Shown: one piece after another, positions 35,276 through 43,260 of the stretch
How positions within the stretch are numbered: position 1 is the stretch's first letter
How the letters are laid out: every line of letters starts with the position of its first letter
From: an uncultured Ruminococcus sp.
GTDB lineage: Bacteria > Bacillota > Clostridia > Oscillospirales > Ruminococcaceae
Reading direction: 5' to 3'
DNA length: 64,000 nt
Assembly: GCA_900539095.1 (NCBI GenBank)
Contig: UQAR01000003.1
Coordinates: 1 to 64,000, forward strand
Notes under the pieces: generated by a model
Seen by the model: the letters and a program-made list of their open reading frames with translations, nothing else
Database searches by the model: none
Told to the model about the DNA's origin: nothing
Position numbers and translations under genes: made by a program

Positions 35276-37765
35276 TTAAGCCTTAGCTCCTACCCTGACT
35301 TCTTTTTCAAGAGTTGTGCTTTCCTTGTAAGGTCTTACAAGGAGGTAGATGATAGCAACGATAAGGAGAATTGCAACGATAAGACCGATAACATTTACCT
35401 TACCGGTGAAGAGGTTGCCGAGCTGGTTTACGATAAGAGCGATAACATAAGCAAAACCGCACTCATAACCGATAGCGAACCAGAACCACTTTCTGCTGTT
35501 CATCTCACGCTTGATAGCTCCCATTGCTGCAAAGCAAGGTGCACAGAGAAGGTTGAAGATGAGGAATGACATACCTGTGATGCCTGTGAATGCTGCACCG
35601 ATAGCAGAGTAAACAGAGCCGTCTCCGCCGCCGTAAAGGATACCCATTGTACCAACGATGTTCTCCTTAGCAACAAGACCTGTAACAGCCGCAACAGTTG
35701 CCTGCCAGTTGCCCCAGCCAAGAGGTGCGAAGATCCAGCAGATAGCCTTACCAATATGAGCAAGGATACTGTATTCCATCTGATCTTCTGTGAGCATACC
35801 GAATGAACCGTCTACCCAGCCAAAGTATGAAGTGAACCATACGAAGATAGTTGAAAGTGTGATGATAGTACCAGCCTTCTTGATGAATGACCAGCCACGC
35901 TCCCACATTGATCTGAGCACGTTGCCTACTGTTGGGATATGGTAAGCAGGAAGTTCCATTACGAATGGAGCAGGGTCGCCTGCGAACATCTTTGTCTTTT
36001 TCAGCATGATACCTGAAATGATGATAGCTGCGATACCGATGAAATATGCACCTGTTGCTACCCAAGCAGAACCGCCGAAGATAGCACCTGCGATCATTGC
36101 GATGAATGGTGTCTTAGCTCCGCAAGGGATAAATGTTGTTGTCATGACAGTCATACGTCTGTCACGCTCATTTTCGATAGTTCTTGATGCCATGATACCT
36201 GGGATACCACAACCTGTACCGATAAGGATAGGAATGAATGACTTACCTGAAAGACCGAACTTTCTGAAGATCCTGTCCATTACGAATGCGATACGAGCCA
36301 TGTAACCGCAAGCTTCAAGGATAGCAAGGAGAATGAAGAGTACGAGCATCTGTGGAACGAATCCGAGCACCGCACCAACACCGGCTACGATACCGTCAAG
36401 GATAAGACCCTTGAGCCAGTCTGCACAATTTACAGCGTCAAGACCCTTTTCAAGGAGTACAGGGATACCTGGTACCCAAACGCCGTAATCAGCAGGATCC
36501 GGATCTGCAAAGTCATACTTCTCTGCAGCTGCAACGGCAGCCTCAAGATCAGCATACTTAGCTGTTTCTGTTGTTTCTTCAAGTGTTTCCTCGTCCTCTA
36601 CTGTGTAATCAGCAGTTGCGGACTTATCTACTGTAGCAAGCAGATTGTCTGCTGTTGCCTTAGCAGCGTCAACGTCAAAATCGTCAGCCTCGTTGTCGAT
36701 AGCCTCGCCGCCCTGCTGCTCGATAAATGCGTTGATGATATCAAGTGAGCTGCCATATTCATCAGCAGCGTCCTCAGCGTCAGAAGAACCTATACCGAAC
36801 AGGTGCCAGCCGTCGCCGAAGAGTCCATCATTTGCCCAGTCTGTTGCAGCTGAACCTACTGTTACCATTGAGATATAGTAAACAAGGAACATTACTACTG
36901 CAAAGATCGGAAGACCGAGCCAACGGTTCGTAACGACCTTATCTATCTTATCTGATGTTGTAAGACCGCCCTGATTTTTCTTCTTGTAGCAATCCTTAAT
37001 GATAGATGCTATGTAAATGTATCTCTCGTTTGTGATGATACTCTCTGAGTCGTCGTCCATTTCCTTCTCAGCGTTGCAGATATCCTTCTCGATGTGAGCC
37101 TTTACCTGCTCAGACATACCGAGCTTTTCGATGACCTTTTCATCTCTCTCGAATATCTTGATAGCGTACCATCTCTGCTGCTCCTCAGGAACATCGTTAA
37201 GGAATGCCTCTTCGATATGAGCGATAGCGTGCTCAACAACGCCGTTGAATGAATGCTGTGGTACCATTGGTTCTTTAGCCTCAGCAGCCTTTACAGCCAG
37301 TTCAGCAGCCTCTTTGATACCTGTGCCTTTAAGAGCGGATATCTCACATACCTTGCAGCCAAGTTCCTTAGCAAGCTGTTCTGTGTTGACCTTGTCGCCG
37401 TTCTTCTTAACAACGTCCATCATGTTGATAGCAACTACAACAGGGATACCAAGTTCAACGAGCTGTGTTGTAAGATAAAGGTTTCTTTCGAGGTTCGTAC
37501 CGTCGATGATGTTGAGGATAGCGTCCGGACGCTCGCTTATAAGATAGTTTCTTGCAACTACTTCCTCAAGTGTGTAAGGTGAAAGCGAGTAGATACCAGG
37601 AAGGTCCATGATAACTACATCTTTGTGACCTTTGAGCTTACCCTCTTTCTTTTCAACTGTTACGCCCGGCCAGTTACCAACGAACTGGTTTGAACCTGTG
37701 AGAGCGTTGAAAAGAGTTGTTTTACCGCAGTTAGGGTTACCTGCGAGAGCAATTTTGATCTCCAT
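35276..37765 (-). CDS. feoB: ferrous iron transporter FeoB
   Basis: Ferrous iron permease with a cytosolic N-terminal GTPase. G1 GNPNCGKTTLFN, G3 DLPGIYSLSPYT and G4 NMMD (about 1-165) are followed by a helical GDI-like spacer. The membrane part has Gate motifs PQMLVLFILLAILEACGYMAR and CGAKTPFIAM. At 829 residues it is longer than usual: an acidic, Ala/Asp/Glu-rich insertion of about 105 residues (roughly 322-428) lies after the first membrane helix, predicted outside the cell. feoA genes are upstream, the Cys-rich small protein downstream. Confidence 0.95.
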   Translation of the reverse strand: MEIKIALAGNPNCGKTTLFNALTGSNQFVGNWPGVTVEKKEGKLKGHKDVVIMDLPGIYSLSPYTLEEVVARNYLISERPDAILNIIDGTNLERNLYLTTQLVELGIPVVVAINMMDVVKKNGDKVNTEQLAKELGCKVCEISALKGTGIKEAAELAVKAAEAKEPMVPQHSFNGVVEHAIAHIEEAFLNDVPEEQQRWYAIKIFERDEKVIEKLGMSEQVKAHIEKDICNAEKEMDDDSESIITNERYIYIASIIKDCYKKKNQGGLTTSDKIDKVVTNRWLGLPIFAVVMFLVYYISMVTVGSAATDWANDGLFGDGWHLFGIGSSDAEDAADEYGSSLDIINAFIEQQGGEAIDNEADDFDVDAAKATADNLLATVDKSATADYTVEDEETLEETTETAKYADLEAAVAAAEKYDFADPDPADYGVWVPGIPVLLEKGLDAVNCADWLKGLILDGIVAGVGAVLGFVPQMLVLFILLAILEACGYMARIAFVMDRIFRKFGLSGKSFIPILIGTGCGIPGIMASRTIENERDRRMTVMTTTFIPCGAKTPFIAMIAGAIFGGSAWVATGAYFIGIAAIIISGIMLKKTKMFAGDPAPFVMELPAYHIPTVGNVLRSMWERGWSFIKKAGTIITLSTIFVWFTSYFGWVDGSFGMLTEDQMEYSILAHIGKAICWIFAPLGWGNWQATVAAVTGLVAKENIVGTMGILYGGGDGSVYSAIGAAFTGITGMSFLIFNLLCAPCFAAMGAIKREMNSRKWFWFAIGYECGFAYVIALIVNQLGNLFTGKVNVIGLIVAILLIVAIIYLLVRPYKESTTLEKEVRVGAKA

Positions 37766-37864
37766 CTAATTCAATCCTTTCAGAATTTCGGCACTCTGAT
37801 ATATCCTCATTCTCTGAGTACACATCAGCTCTGCCGATGAATTTTTGCTTTGATGTCTGAACTG

Positions 37865-38086
37865 TCAGACTGTTTCGATCATTTCAGCGTCAGCCTTTCT
37901 GAGCGAAAGCTCATAGCCTCTGACTGTTACTTCGATAGGGTCACCCAGTGGTGCTACCTTTCTTACATGGACCTCAACACCCTTTGTGATGCCCATATCC
38001 ATGATTCTTCTCTTTACAGCACCTGTGCCGTTGAGCTTTTTCACGGTCACTGTTGAACCGATCTTAGCCTCTTTCAGTGTTGCCAT
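37865..38086 (-). CDS. feoA: FeoA family protein (proximal to feoB)
   Basis: 73 residues with the SH3-like FeoA pattern: VKKLNGTGAVKRRIMDMGITKG, then PLGDPIEVTVRGYELSLRKADAEMI. FeoA binds FeoB and modulates iron uptake. AGGAGGATCAGGTT precedes the ATG. It sits 99 bases before feoB and 51 after the other feoA. Confidence 0.93.
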   Translation of the reverse strand: MATLKEAKIGSTVTVKKLNGTGAVKRRIMDMGITKGVEVHVRKVAPLGDPIEVTVRGYELSLRKADAEMIETV

Positions 38087-38137
38087 AACCTGATCCTCCT
38101 AACTATACAAAATAACTTCAAACATATCTCTATGTTT

Positions 38138-38350
38138 TTATACCATTATCTTTGACGCCATTTCCTTTGAAACAGCTACTCTGGATTCCTTGACCTTAAC
38201 GATCACGTTTCCGCCGATAGTGCTTACTACCGTGACCATTCCACCTGCTACGAATCCAAGATTCTCAAGGAACTTTCTTGTTTCAGGCTTTCCGCCTATC
38301 TTCTTTATCATGTTCTCTTCCCCTACATTCGCAAATGTCAGCGGCATCAT
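38138..38350 (-). CDS. feoA: FeoA family protein (first gene of the Feo operon)
   Basis: 70 residues with the FeoA pattern (IGGKPETRKFLENLGFVAGG, GNVIVKVKESRVAVSKEMASKI). It is diverged from the second FeoA. GGAGGGTCAG precedes ATG 38348-38350, with another ATG directly after it. Two feoA genes ahead of feoB is a common Clostridia arrangement. The operon promoter and two metal boxes lie directly upstream. Confidence 0.9.
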   Translation of the reverse strand: MMPLTFANVGEENMIKKIGGKPETRKFLENLGFVAGGMVTVVSTIGGNVIVKVKESRVAVSKEMASKIMV

Positions 38351-38380
38351 TCTGACCCTCCTGTTCTTTTGTCAATATCA

Positions 38381-38444
38381 AAAGTTAGAATAATCTAACT
38401 TTTCGGCAATTTTTAAAGGTTAGCATTTTCTAACCCGTATTATA
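38381..38444 (-). promoter_or_regulatory. Feo operon promoter with two metal-box operators
   Basis: -10 TATAAT at 38439-38444 (minus strand), with a poor -35. GGTTAGCATTTTCTAACC (38418-38435) covers the start point. A second, 22-base perfect palindrome AAAGTTAGA-ATAA-TCTAACTTT (38381-38402) lies in the leader. Tight placement over the start indicates repression. Further weaker repeats occur at 38520-38558. Confidence 0.75.
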
Positions 38445-38573
38445 GTTTATCACGGCTAACCTGATTTGTCAAGACTAAAAGTGATGTTTTTTCAATTTTG
38501 TAAGCTTGCACAAAAATACAAGTTAGTATTGGATAACTTTTAGTTAGTCTGCATTAACCAATATGCCGCACAA

Positions 38574-38614
38574 ACGCAGGCAGAACAGCAAAAGTACCGT
38601 TTATCTGCCTGCGT
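38574..38614 (-). terminator. terminator of the flavodoxin operon
   Basis: Perfect 11-pair stem ACGCAGGCAGA/TCTGCCTGCGT with a long loop, followed by TTTGTG on the minus strand. Stable hairpin, short T-tract. Confidence 0.55.
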
Positions 38615-38648
38615 CCGCAGTTTACATTATTACAATAAGGATAATATC

Positions 38649-39056
38649 TTACTTAGCAAGAGCCTCACCGAGAGCCTTGCAGCTTGCAAGAGCGTCATCG
38701 TCAGGAGTTTCGTTTACGATAAGACCTTCACCGTTTACAAGTGTTGCACCGTCGCCTGTTACTCTATCCTGCCACTGACGCATCCACTCGCCGTCGCCCC
38801 AGCCGTATGAGCCGAAAAGTGCTACCTTCTTGCCTGAAAGCTTGCCCTCGATACCTGAGAAGAAAGGCTCGAACTCGCTGTCCTCAAGCTCCTCTGCACC
38901 CATTGCAGGGCATCCGAGAGCCACTGCGTCATAATCTTCAATGTTGCCGCTGAACTCAGATACTGCAAAGCATTCTGCACCTGCACCCTCAGCTACTGCC
39001 TTAGCCATAGCCTCTGTATTGCCTGTACCGCTCCAATAAATTACTGCTGTTTTCAT
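38649..39056 (-). CDS. flavodoxin
   Basis: A 135-residue short-chain flavodoxin with the FMN phosphate loop WSGTGNTEAMA near residue 9, then ALGCPAMGAEELE and the LFGSYGWGDGEWM isoalloxazine-side loop. Flavodoxins replace ferredoxins when iron is short, which fits its place next to the Feo operon and behind metal boxes. AGGAGGTAATC precedes the ATG, 12 bases after the DUF3793 stop. Confidence 0.94.
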   Translation of the reverse strand: MKTAVIYWSGTGNTEAMAKAVAEGAGAECFAVSEFSGNIEDYDAVALGCPAMGAEELEDSEFEPFFSGIEGKLSGKKVALFGSYGWGDGEWMRQWQDRVTGDGATLVNGEGLIVNETPDDDALASCKALGEALAK

Positions 39057-39068
39057 TATGATTACCTC

Positions 39069-39641
39069 CTAAGAAATTTTCAGGGCTTGGTAAATGCTTT
39101 CGCCCTGAGCAAGTTTATTACACAGATAATTTCTGCACTTGTCATAGTTATTAAAAATACGTCTTGCTCTGTTCTCGTCAGAATAGACCTTCCAATATCC
39201 GCAGAGAAGATAATTTCTTCCCTTGTTCTGAATGAACCCTGTCACATCATCTACAGGATATCCAAGGAACAATCCTATCTCATGAGGAAAATCTCCGCTT
39301 TCAGATATCCTTTCAGACAGCCTTTCAAGCTGCTGTTCCAATGTCATGTGACTATCATACCCAAAACGCTCCAGAAGTTCTTTCACCCTGCTGTCTGCCA
39401 GTCTGTATTTCAAAAGCTTTTCGTTATATAAGAAAAGCAATTTTCTGCTTTTACATTCACAAAGCACAGTGAGCCTCATGCCTTTCGTATACGCCCTGCT
39501 GTTGAAAAGCTCTACGTTCTCTTCAAGACCGCCTCTGTTTTTCTCCATGGACATAAGACAGGCAGGCTTTATACCAAGCATTGCAGGTGCAAGATGATAT
39601 GCTATGCTTTTCTCAAATTTTCTGCACTCAGACTGTGACAT
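39069..39641 (-). CDS. DUF3793 family protein
   Basis: 190 residues with the family pattern: SIAYHLAPAMLGIKPACLMS near the start, RLTVLCECKSRKLLFLYNEKLL, then HEIGLFLGYPVDDVTGFI and the C-terminal YWKVYSD-N-A region. The family is found in gut Firmicutes next to feoB and flavodoxin genes; its function is unknown. A role in iron or heme homeostasis is inferred from context. GGAGGGACT precedes the ATG, and a metal box (39654-39671) lies just upstream inside the operon. Confidence 0.88.
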   Translation of the reverse strand: MSQSECRKFEKSIAYHLAPAMLGIKPACLMSMEKNRGGLEENVELFNSRAYTKGMRLTVLCECKSRKLLFLYNEKLLKYRLADSRVKELLERFGYDSHMTLEQQLERLSERISESGDFPHEIGLFLGYPVDDVTGFIQNKGRNYLLCGYWKVYSDENRARRIFNNYDKCRNYLCNKLAQGESIYQALKIS

Positions 39642-39653
39642 AGTCCCTCCTTT

Positions 39654-39671
39654 GGTTAGAAATTCCTAACC
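39654..39671. promoter_or_regulatory. metal box inside the DUF2325-DUF3793 gap
   Basis: GGTTAGAAATTCCTAACC, perfect six-base arms, 12 bases upstream of the DUF3793 start codon. No clear promoter overlaps it. Confidence 0.65.
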
Positions 39672-39684
39672 ATCAAGCTTAAAA

Positions 39685-39987
39685 TTAAGCGTTTGCAACG
39701 CCTTTATTTACACAATATTTTTCCAATACATTTTTCAAAGCTGAACAGCTTGACGAATGGCATATCGCCACAGGAAAATCAAGCTTGCTTGCCCTTTGGT
39801 TCAGACCATTGAGCATTTTATGTGACACCGTATCAGTAAACACCACAGCAAGATCAGGAGTTCCTATCTTCTTATCAAAGCCTGTTGGATATTTGATAAA
39901 CACCTTAGCCTTGCAGTCATATGACTTGCAGATATCCTTATAGCGTGTTGCCATACGGTCATTTCCGCCTACGATTATTACACTCAT
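39685..39987 (-). CDS. DUF2325 domain protein
   Basis: A 100-residue Rossmann-like domain beginning SVIIVGGNDRM, with DLAVVFTDTVSHKM and AICHSSSCSALKNVL. DUF2325 members are small putative nucleotide- or metal-binding proteins of unknown function. It is the first gene of the operon with DUF3793 and flavodoxin. AGGAGGAGG lies ahead of the ATG, and the promoter upstream carries two metal boxes. Confidence 0.82.
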   Translation of the reverse strand: MSVIIVGGNDRMATRYKDICKSYDCKAKVFIKYPTGFDKKIGTPDLAVVFTDTVSHKMLNGLNQRASKLDFPVAICHSSSCSALKNVLEKYCVNKGVANA

Positions 39988-40018
39988 ACTTTTTCGACCT
40001 CCTCCTTTCGATTTTATT

Positions 40019-40074
40019 GGTTAGCATTTACTAACTGCATTTATATATTAGCACACGCTAACCCTGTTTGTCAA
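40019..40074 (-). promoter_or_regulatory. promoter of the DUF2325-DUF3793-flavodoxin operon with metal boxes
   Basis: TTGACA (40069-40074), 18-base spacer, TAATAT (40045-40050) on the minus strand. TTAGCACACGCTAA (40048-40061) overlaps the spacer and -10 box. GGTTAGCATTTACTAACT (40019-40036) lies just past the start point. This double occupancy predicts repression by a DtxR-type protein. Confidence 0.75.
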
Positions 40075-40191
40075 GGGTAACTTATGTCTTAAATATAAAC
40101 TTTTCAGAAGATAAAATAATCATCCTGATATTGTTGATACTATATATAATATGCGTTACATATCACAGATTATGAACGGTATAATTTTGCA

Positions 40192-40228
40192 AAAAAAATA
40201 CGGCGAAGTGCAAAGACACACCGCCGTA
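40192..40228 (-). terminator. terminator after the broken lipoprotein gene
   Basis: TACGGCG/CGCCGTA stem followed by eight T on the minus strand, just after the stop of the lipoprotein reading frame. Confidence 0.8.
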
Positions 40229-40238
40229 AAAATCGATA

Positions 40239-40580
40239 TTATTTTTCAAAAAGCTCAGCGAACTGTTTCATGAATGCCTTGCATACTGCCTCGCCGCCCT
40301 CTTTGCCTGCAAAAGCCTGCTTTCCGTCAGCGTTGTATGTGGAATCCAAGGTATTTGAAAAATAGAAAGCATATTCAAGTTCGCCGTACTCCTCTAGTGG
40401 AAAATAGGCTCTGTATGTAACTTCGTTAGCTTTCTTTACCACAAAATTGTTTCCCGTGGCAACGTAGGTATTGGACAAATATGTATCGAACATATCGTCT
40501 GCTATCTTGCAGCTTTCCACCGCAGGCTGCCGCAGGCAGTGACAAAGCCGCTGCCATTATAAGTGATATTACCTTTTCAT
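40239..40580 (-). pseudogene. frameshifted small lipoprotein gene
   Basis: An AAAGGA site leads into ATG at 40578-40580, but that frame stops after three codons. Shifting by one base at an AAAA run opens a clear lipoprotein signal peptide (VISLIMAAALSLPAAACGG, lipobox ending at Cys). A second shift near 40520 returns to the frame of a 93-residue body (YAFYFSNTLDSTYNADGK, acidic helical tail) of unknown family. The two shifts cancel. Either the gene is decayed or two sequencing errors occurred; the body alone could still be translated from an internal start. It lies just downstream of thrH, same strand. Confidence 0.6.
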
Positions 40581-40606
40581 CTATGTTTTTCCTTTATTAA
40601 AGGCTA

Positions 40607-41215
40607 TTAGTCCATAGCAGCCTTTATTGCAGCCATAAGCTCATCATATGTTTCATAAGCAGGCAGCTCAGGATATTCAGCCTTGATGCTGTCGGTACTT
40701 CTGAACAGGAAACCAGCCTTGCTTGCCTGAATCATGCCAAGGTCATTGTGGCTGTCGCCGCTTGCGATAGTTTCAAAACCGATAGACTGGAGAGCCTTAA
40801 CTGTTGTAAGCTTTGACTTTTCACATCTCATCTTGAAACCTGTTATCTCGCCGTTGTCTGCAACTTCAAGTGTGTTGCAGAAAATAGTAGGATAGCCAAG
40901 CTTTTTCATGAGTGGGCCTGCAAACTGTGAGAATGTGTCGCTGATGATGATGACCTGAGTGAAACTTCTCAGCTCGTCAAGAAACTCCTTTGCACCCGGC
41001 ATAGGGTCGATAGTTGCGATAGTATCCTGGATCTCTTTCAGACCAAGACCATGCTCTTTAAGAATGTTGATACGATATTTCATAAGCTTGTCATAGTCAG
41101 GCTCATCTCTTGTTGTTCTTTTAAGCTCAGGGATACCTGTAGCCTCAGCAAAAGCTATCCATATCTCAGGAACGAGAACTCCCTCAAGGTCAAGACAAGT
41201 GATATACATACTCAT
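40607..41215 (-). CDS. thrH: ThrH-type HAD phosphatase (phosphoserine phosphatase/homoserine phosphotransferase)
   Basis: 202 residues of the HAD superfamily. Motif I is DLEGVLVPEIW with the DLEG variant typical of ThrH, motif II IISDTFSQF, motif III Lys in KSKLTTVKAL, motif IV GDSHNDLGMI. ThrH dephosphorylates phosphoserine and can transfer the phosphate to homoserine. Start ATG 41213-41215 follows AAGGAGG by nine bases. It has its own promoter at 41259-41287. The likely pathway is serine synthesis. Confidence 0.92.
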   Translation of the reverse strand: MSMYITCLDLEGVLVPEIWIAFAEATGIPELKRTTRDEPDYDKLMKYRINILKEHGLGLKEIQDTIATIDPMPGAKEFLDELRSFTQVIIISDTFSQFAGPLMKKLGYPTIFCNTLEVADNGEITGFKMRCEKSKLTTVKALQSIGFETIASGDSHNDLGMIQASKAGFLFRSTDSIKAEYPELPAYETYDELMAAIKAAMD

Positions 41216-41258
41216 AATTATTTCCTCCTTAGAAATATACAAAAAAATTCGTAATTTG

Positions 41259-41287
41259 ATTATATCATACTTTTTATAATATTACAA
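41259..41287 (-). promoter_or_regulatory. thrH promoter
   Basis: TTGTAA (41282-41287), 17-base spacer, TATAAT (41259-41264) on the minus strand. Confidence 0.65.
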
Positions 41288-41344
41288 GGGTTTTGCTTTA
41301 AATGGTCAAAAGAAAAAAATTGTTACCCAAAGTAAAATTACCCC

Positions 41345-41373
41345 TTGACCTATGATGAAAATAGTAGTAAAAT
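41345..41373 (+). promoter_or_regulatory. pduL promoter
   Basis: TTGACC (41345-41350), 17-base spacer, TAAAAT (41368-41373), about 40 bases ahead of the gene. Confidence 0.7.
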
Positions 41374-41410
41374 AGAGATGTAAATACTATATATGAAAGG
41401 AATGTTCATC

Positions 41411-41986
41411 ATGCCAAAGTTTATCGTTGAAACATCTGCACGTCACGTTCACGTTACTCAGGAAACTCTTGAGATACTGTTCGGAAAGGGTGCAACACTT
41501 ACAAAGAAGAAAGATCTTTCACAGCCTGGTCAGTTTGCTTGTGAGGAGAGAGTTACAGTCGTAGGTCCTAAGAGAGAGCTTGCAAACGTATCTATCCTCG
41601 GCCCTGTAAGAAAAGCAGACCAGATCGAGCTTTCAGCTACAGACGCACGTTCTATCGGCGTTGCCGCTCCTATCAGAGAGTCAGGCGACACAGCAGGTTC
41701 AGGTGCTTGCAAGCTTGTTGGACCATGCGGTGAAGTTGAGTGTTCTGAGGGCGTTATCGTTGCTAAAAGACATATCCATATGACACCTGCTGACGCTGAA
41801 ACATTCGGCGTAAAGGATAAGGATATCGTTGCTGTCAAGATAGAGTCCGCAGAAAGAACAGCTATCCTCTGCGACACTGTTATCAGAGTCAGCGACAAGT
41901 TCGCACTTGCTATGCACATTGATACAGACGAGTCAAACGCTGTAGGTGCAGGCAGAGAACAGTACGGCGAGATAGTAAAGCTCTAA
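41411..41986 (+). CDS. pduL: PduL-type phosphate acyltransferase
   Basis: 191 residues with two PduL beta-barrel halves, each with its zinc His motif: SARHVHVTQE near the start and AKRHIHMTPADAE in the middle. It interconverts acyl-CoA and acyl phosphate (acetyl or propionyl). No microcompartment genes are near, so a housekeeping phosphotransacetylase role (acetate formation) is more likely than propanediol use. I start at ATG 41411, ten bases after AAAGG; two earlier in-frame ATGs are too close to or before that site. Confidence 0.9.
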   Translation: MPKFIVETSARHVHVTQETLEILFGKGATLTKKKDLSQPGQFACEERVTVVGPKRELANVSILGPVRKADQIELSATDARSIGVAAPIRESGDTAGSGACKLVGPCGEVECSEGVIVAKRHIHMTPADAETFGVKDKDIVAVKIESAERTAILCDTVIRVSDKFALAMHIDTDESNAVGAGREQYGEIVKL

Positions 41987-42002
41987 TTTCATAGTACATA
42001 TA

Positions 42003-42030
42003 AGACCGCTCATCATAGGGCGGTCTTTTT
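42003..42030 (+). terminator. pduL terminator
   Basis: AAGACCGC/GCGGTCTT stem with a ten-base loop and a run of T after it. Confidence 0.85.
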
Positions 42031-42046
42031 TCATACAAAAAATACA

Positions 42047-42097
42047 TCGCCGTAGGCGATACCATAATTCCTCATTCCTCACTCCTAATTCCTCACT
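42047..42097. repeat. intergenic short repeat (TCGCC-GTA-GGCGA plus ATTCCTCACTCCT)
   Basis: A small palindrome TCGCCGTAGGCGA is followed by a tandem-like tract of ATTCCTCA units (42066-42096). A related AATTCCTCACTCCT tract recurs at 46862-46880, next to another repeat. Probably a dispersed intergenic element. Confidence 0.5.
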
Positions 42098-42112
42098 GAT
42101 ACAACGTTTCGA

Positions 42113-42141
42113 TTGACACAAAACTTTCCCTGTGATATAAT
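42113..42141 (+). promoter_or_regulatory. promoter of the CPBP protease gene
   Basis: Consensus TTGACA (42113-42118), 17-base spacer, TATAAT (42136-42141). Confidence 0.85.
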
Positions 42142-42180
42142 TTTCTTGTAAAACATCTGACCCGAATACGGAGAATAAAA

Positions 42181-43200
42181 ATGAATAACGATACGATAAA
42201 ACTTATTAGAAAGACATCAAACGTAAATTCACTTATGGTGATAATTTTCTATGTCTGTGACATTCTTCTCATAAGGCTTGGCAGCTTGGCAGTGTATCAC
42301 ATCGCAGGAAAGTCTGCATACTATGAGGATATCGCACAGCTTGTAAGCTACTGCATACAGTATCTCGTAGTTGTGCCAATAGTTCTTGCGGCGTTTCGGC
42401 TCGTGAGCGGCAAAAAAGAGGGGCTTAAAATAACAGCTTGTTTCAGAAAGCCCTCAATGCCTGTAAAATGGGTGGCGAAGTGGATAGTCATATCATTCGG
42501 GCTTATCTACGCCGCAAATTATATCAACTCATTTATTTTTGCATATGTGCAGAAAGCCTCCGGCACTAGCCTTAAAGGCGTTGATTTCACTTCAAGCGGC
42601 ACTGTCCTCGGCGGCGTAACAAGCGTGCTTGCAATGTCAGTGCTCGCACCGTTTTTTGAGGAGCTTATGTTCAGGGGCACGCTTTTCAGAAATGCCGAAA
42701 AATGCGGTCAGCTCACAGGCATTATAATGGTAGGTCTGACCTTCGGACTTTGGCATGGCAGCTATCAGCAGATACTCTATGCAGCAGTCATGGGTATGTG
42801 TGCTTGCTTTATGGTGGCAAAAACAGGTTCTATCTTACCGTCTTTGATACTTCACTTCACTTTGAACACTATCGGTGCAGTGCAAAGCGTTGCACTTGGC
42901 TCCATAGACTTTGACAAGTTTGCCGCAGAACTAGAAAAGGGCAGGATAACAGGCACAGCACCAATGATAATAATAGCTGTCGCACTGCTTTCATTCGGAC
43001 TTATGATAGCTGGTCTTGTGCTTTTTGTAAAAGAGCTTAGGTATCACCGTGAAAGTTTCAGACTCATAAACTTCTGCCCTGACGTTTCACAGGGCAAAAA
43101 GATCTTGACCTACCTCACCGCACCTGTCACCATACTTGCCTTTGCAGGACTTATTTTCATAACCGTTCGCACAGCTTTAGGACTTAGCATATTCGGATAA
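42181..43200 (+). CDS. CPBP family intramembrane metalloprotease
   Basis: 339 residues with about eight membrane helices. The CPBP (CAAX protease/Abi) motifs are in place: FFEELMFRGTLF (EExxxR), LTFGLWHG (FxxxH) and LHFTLNTIG (HxxxN). These glutamate proteases cut within the membrane; bacterial roles include bacteriocin self-immunity and protein maturation. No bacteriocin gene is next to it, so the substrate is unknown. GGAGAATAAAA precedes the ATG. Confidence 0.9.
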   Translation: MNNDTIKLIRKTSNVNSLMVIIFYVCDILLIRLGSLAVYHIAGKSAYYEDIAQLVSYCIQYLVVVPIVLAAFRLVSGKKEGLKITACFRKPSMPVKWVAKWIVISFGLIYAANYINSFIFAYVQKASGTSLKGVDFTSSGTVLGGVTSVLAMSVLAPFFEELMFRGTLFRNAEKCGQLTGIIMVGLTFGLWHGSYQQILYAAVMGMCACFMVAKTGSILPSLILHFTLNTIGAVQSVALGSIDFDKFAAELEKGRITGTAPMIIIAVALLSFGLMIAGLVLFVKELRYHRESFRLINFCPDVSQGKKILTYLTAPVTILAFAGLIFITVRTALGLSIFG

Positions 43201-43206
43201 AAGCAC

Positions 43207-43245
43207 AAAAAATAACGCAGACTTTTTACAGCCTGCGTTATTTTT
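43207..43245. terminator. bidirectional terminator
   Basis: AAAAATAACGCAG/CTGCGTTATTTTT, 13 pairs with a 12-base loop, between the converging CPBP and solute-binding-protein genes. Confidence 0.88.
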
Positions 43246-43260
43246 ATCAGGAGTTATTTA

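Noticed and set aside
38520..38558. Two further metal boxes (AAGTTA-N8-TAACTT, GTTAGTCTGCATTAAC)
   Set aside because: Arms are weak or imperfect and they lie beyond the promoter, near the flavodoxin 3' end; mentioned only as possible extra sites.
40158..40185. Plus-strand promoter-like TTACAT-18-TATAAT
   Set aside because: It runs straight into the minus-strand terminator at 40192-40228 and no plus-strand gene follows; AT-rich chance match is likely.
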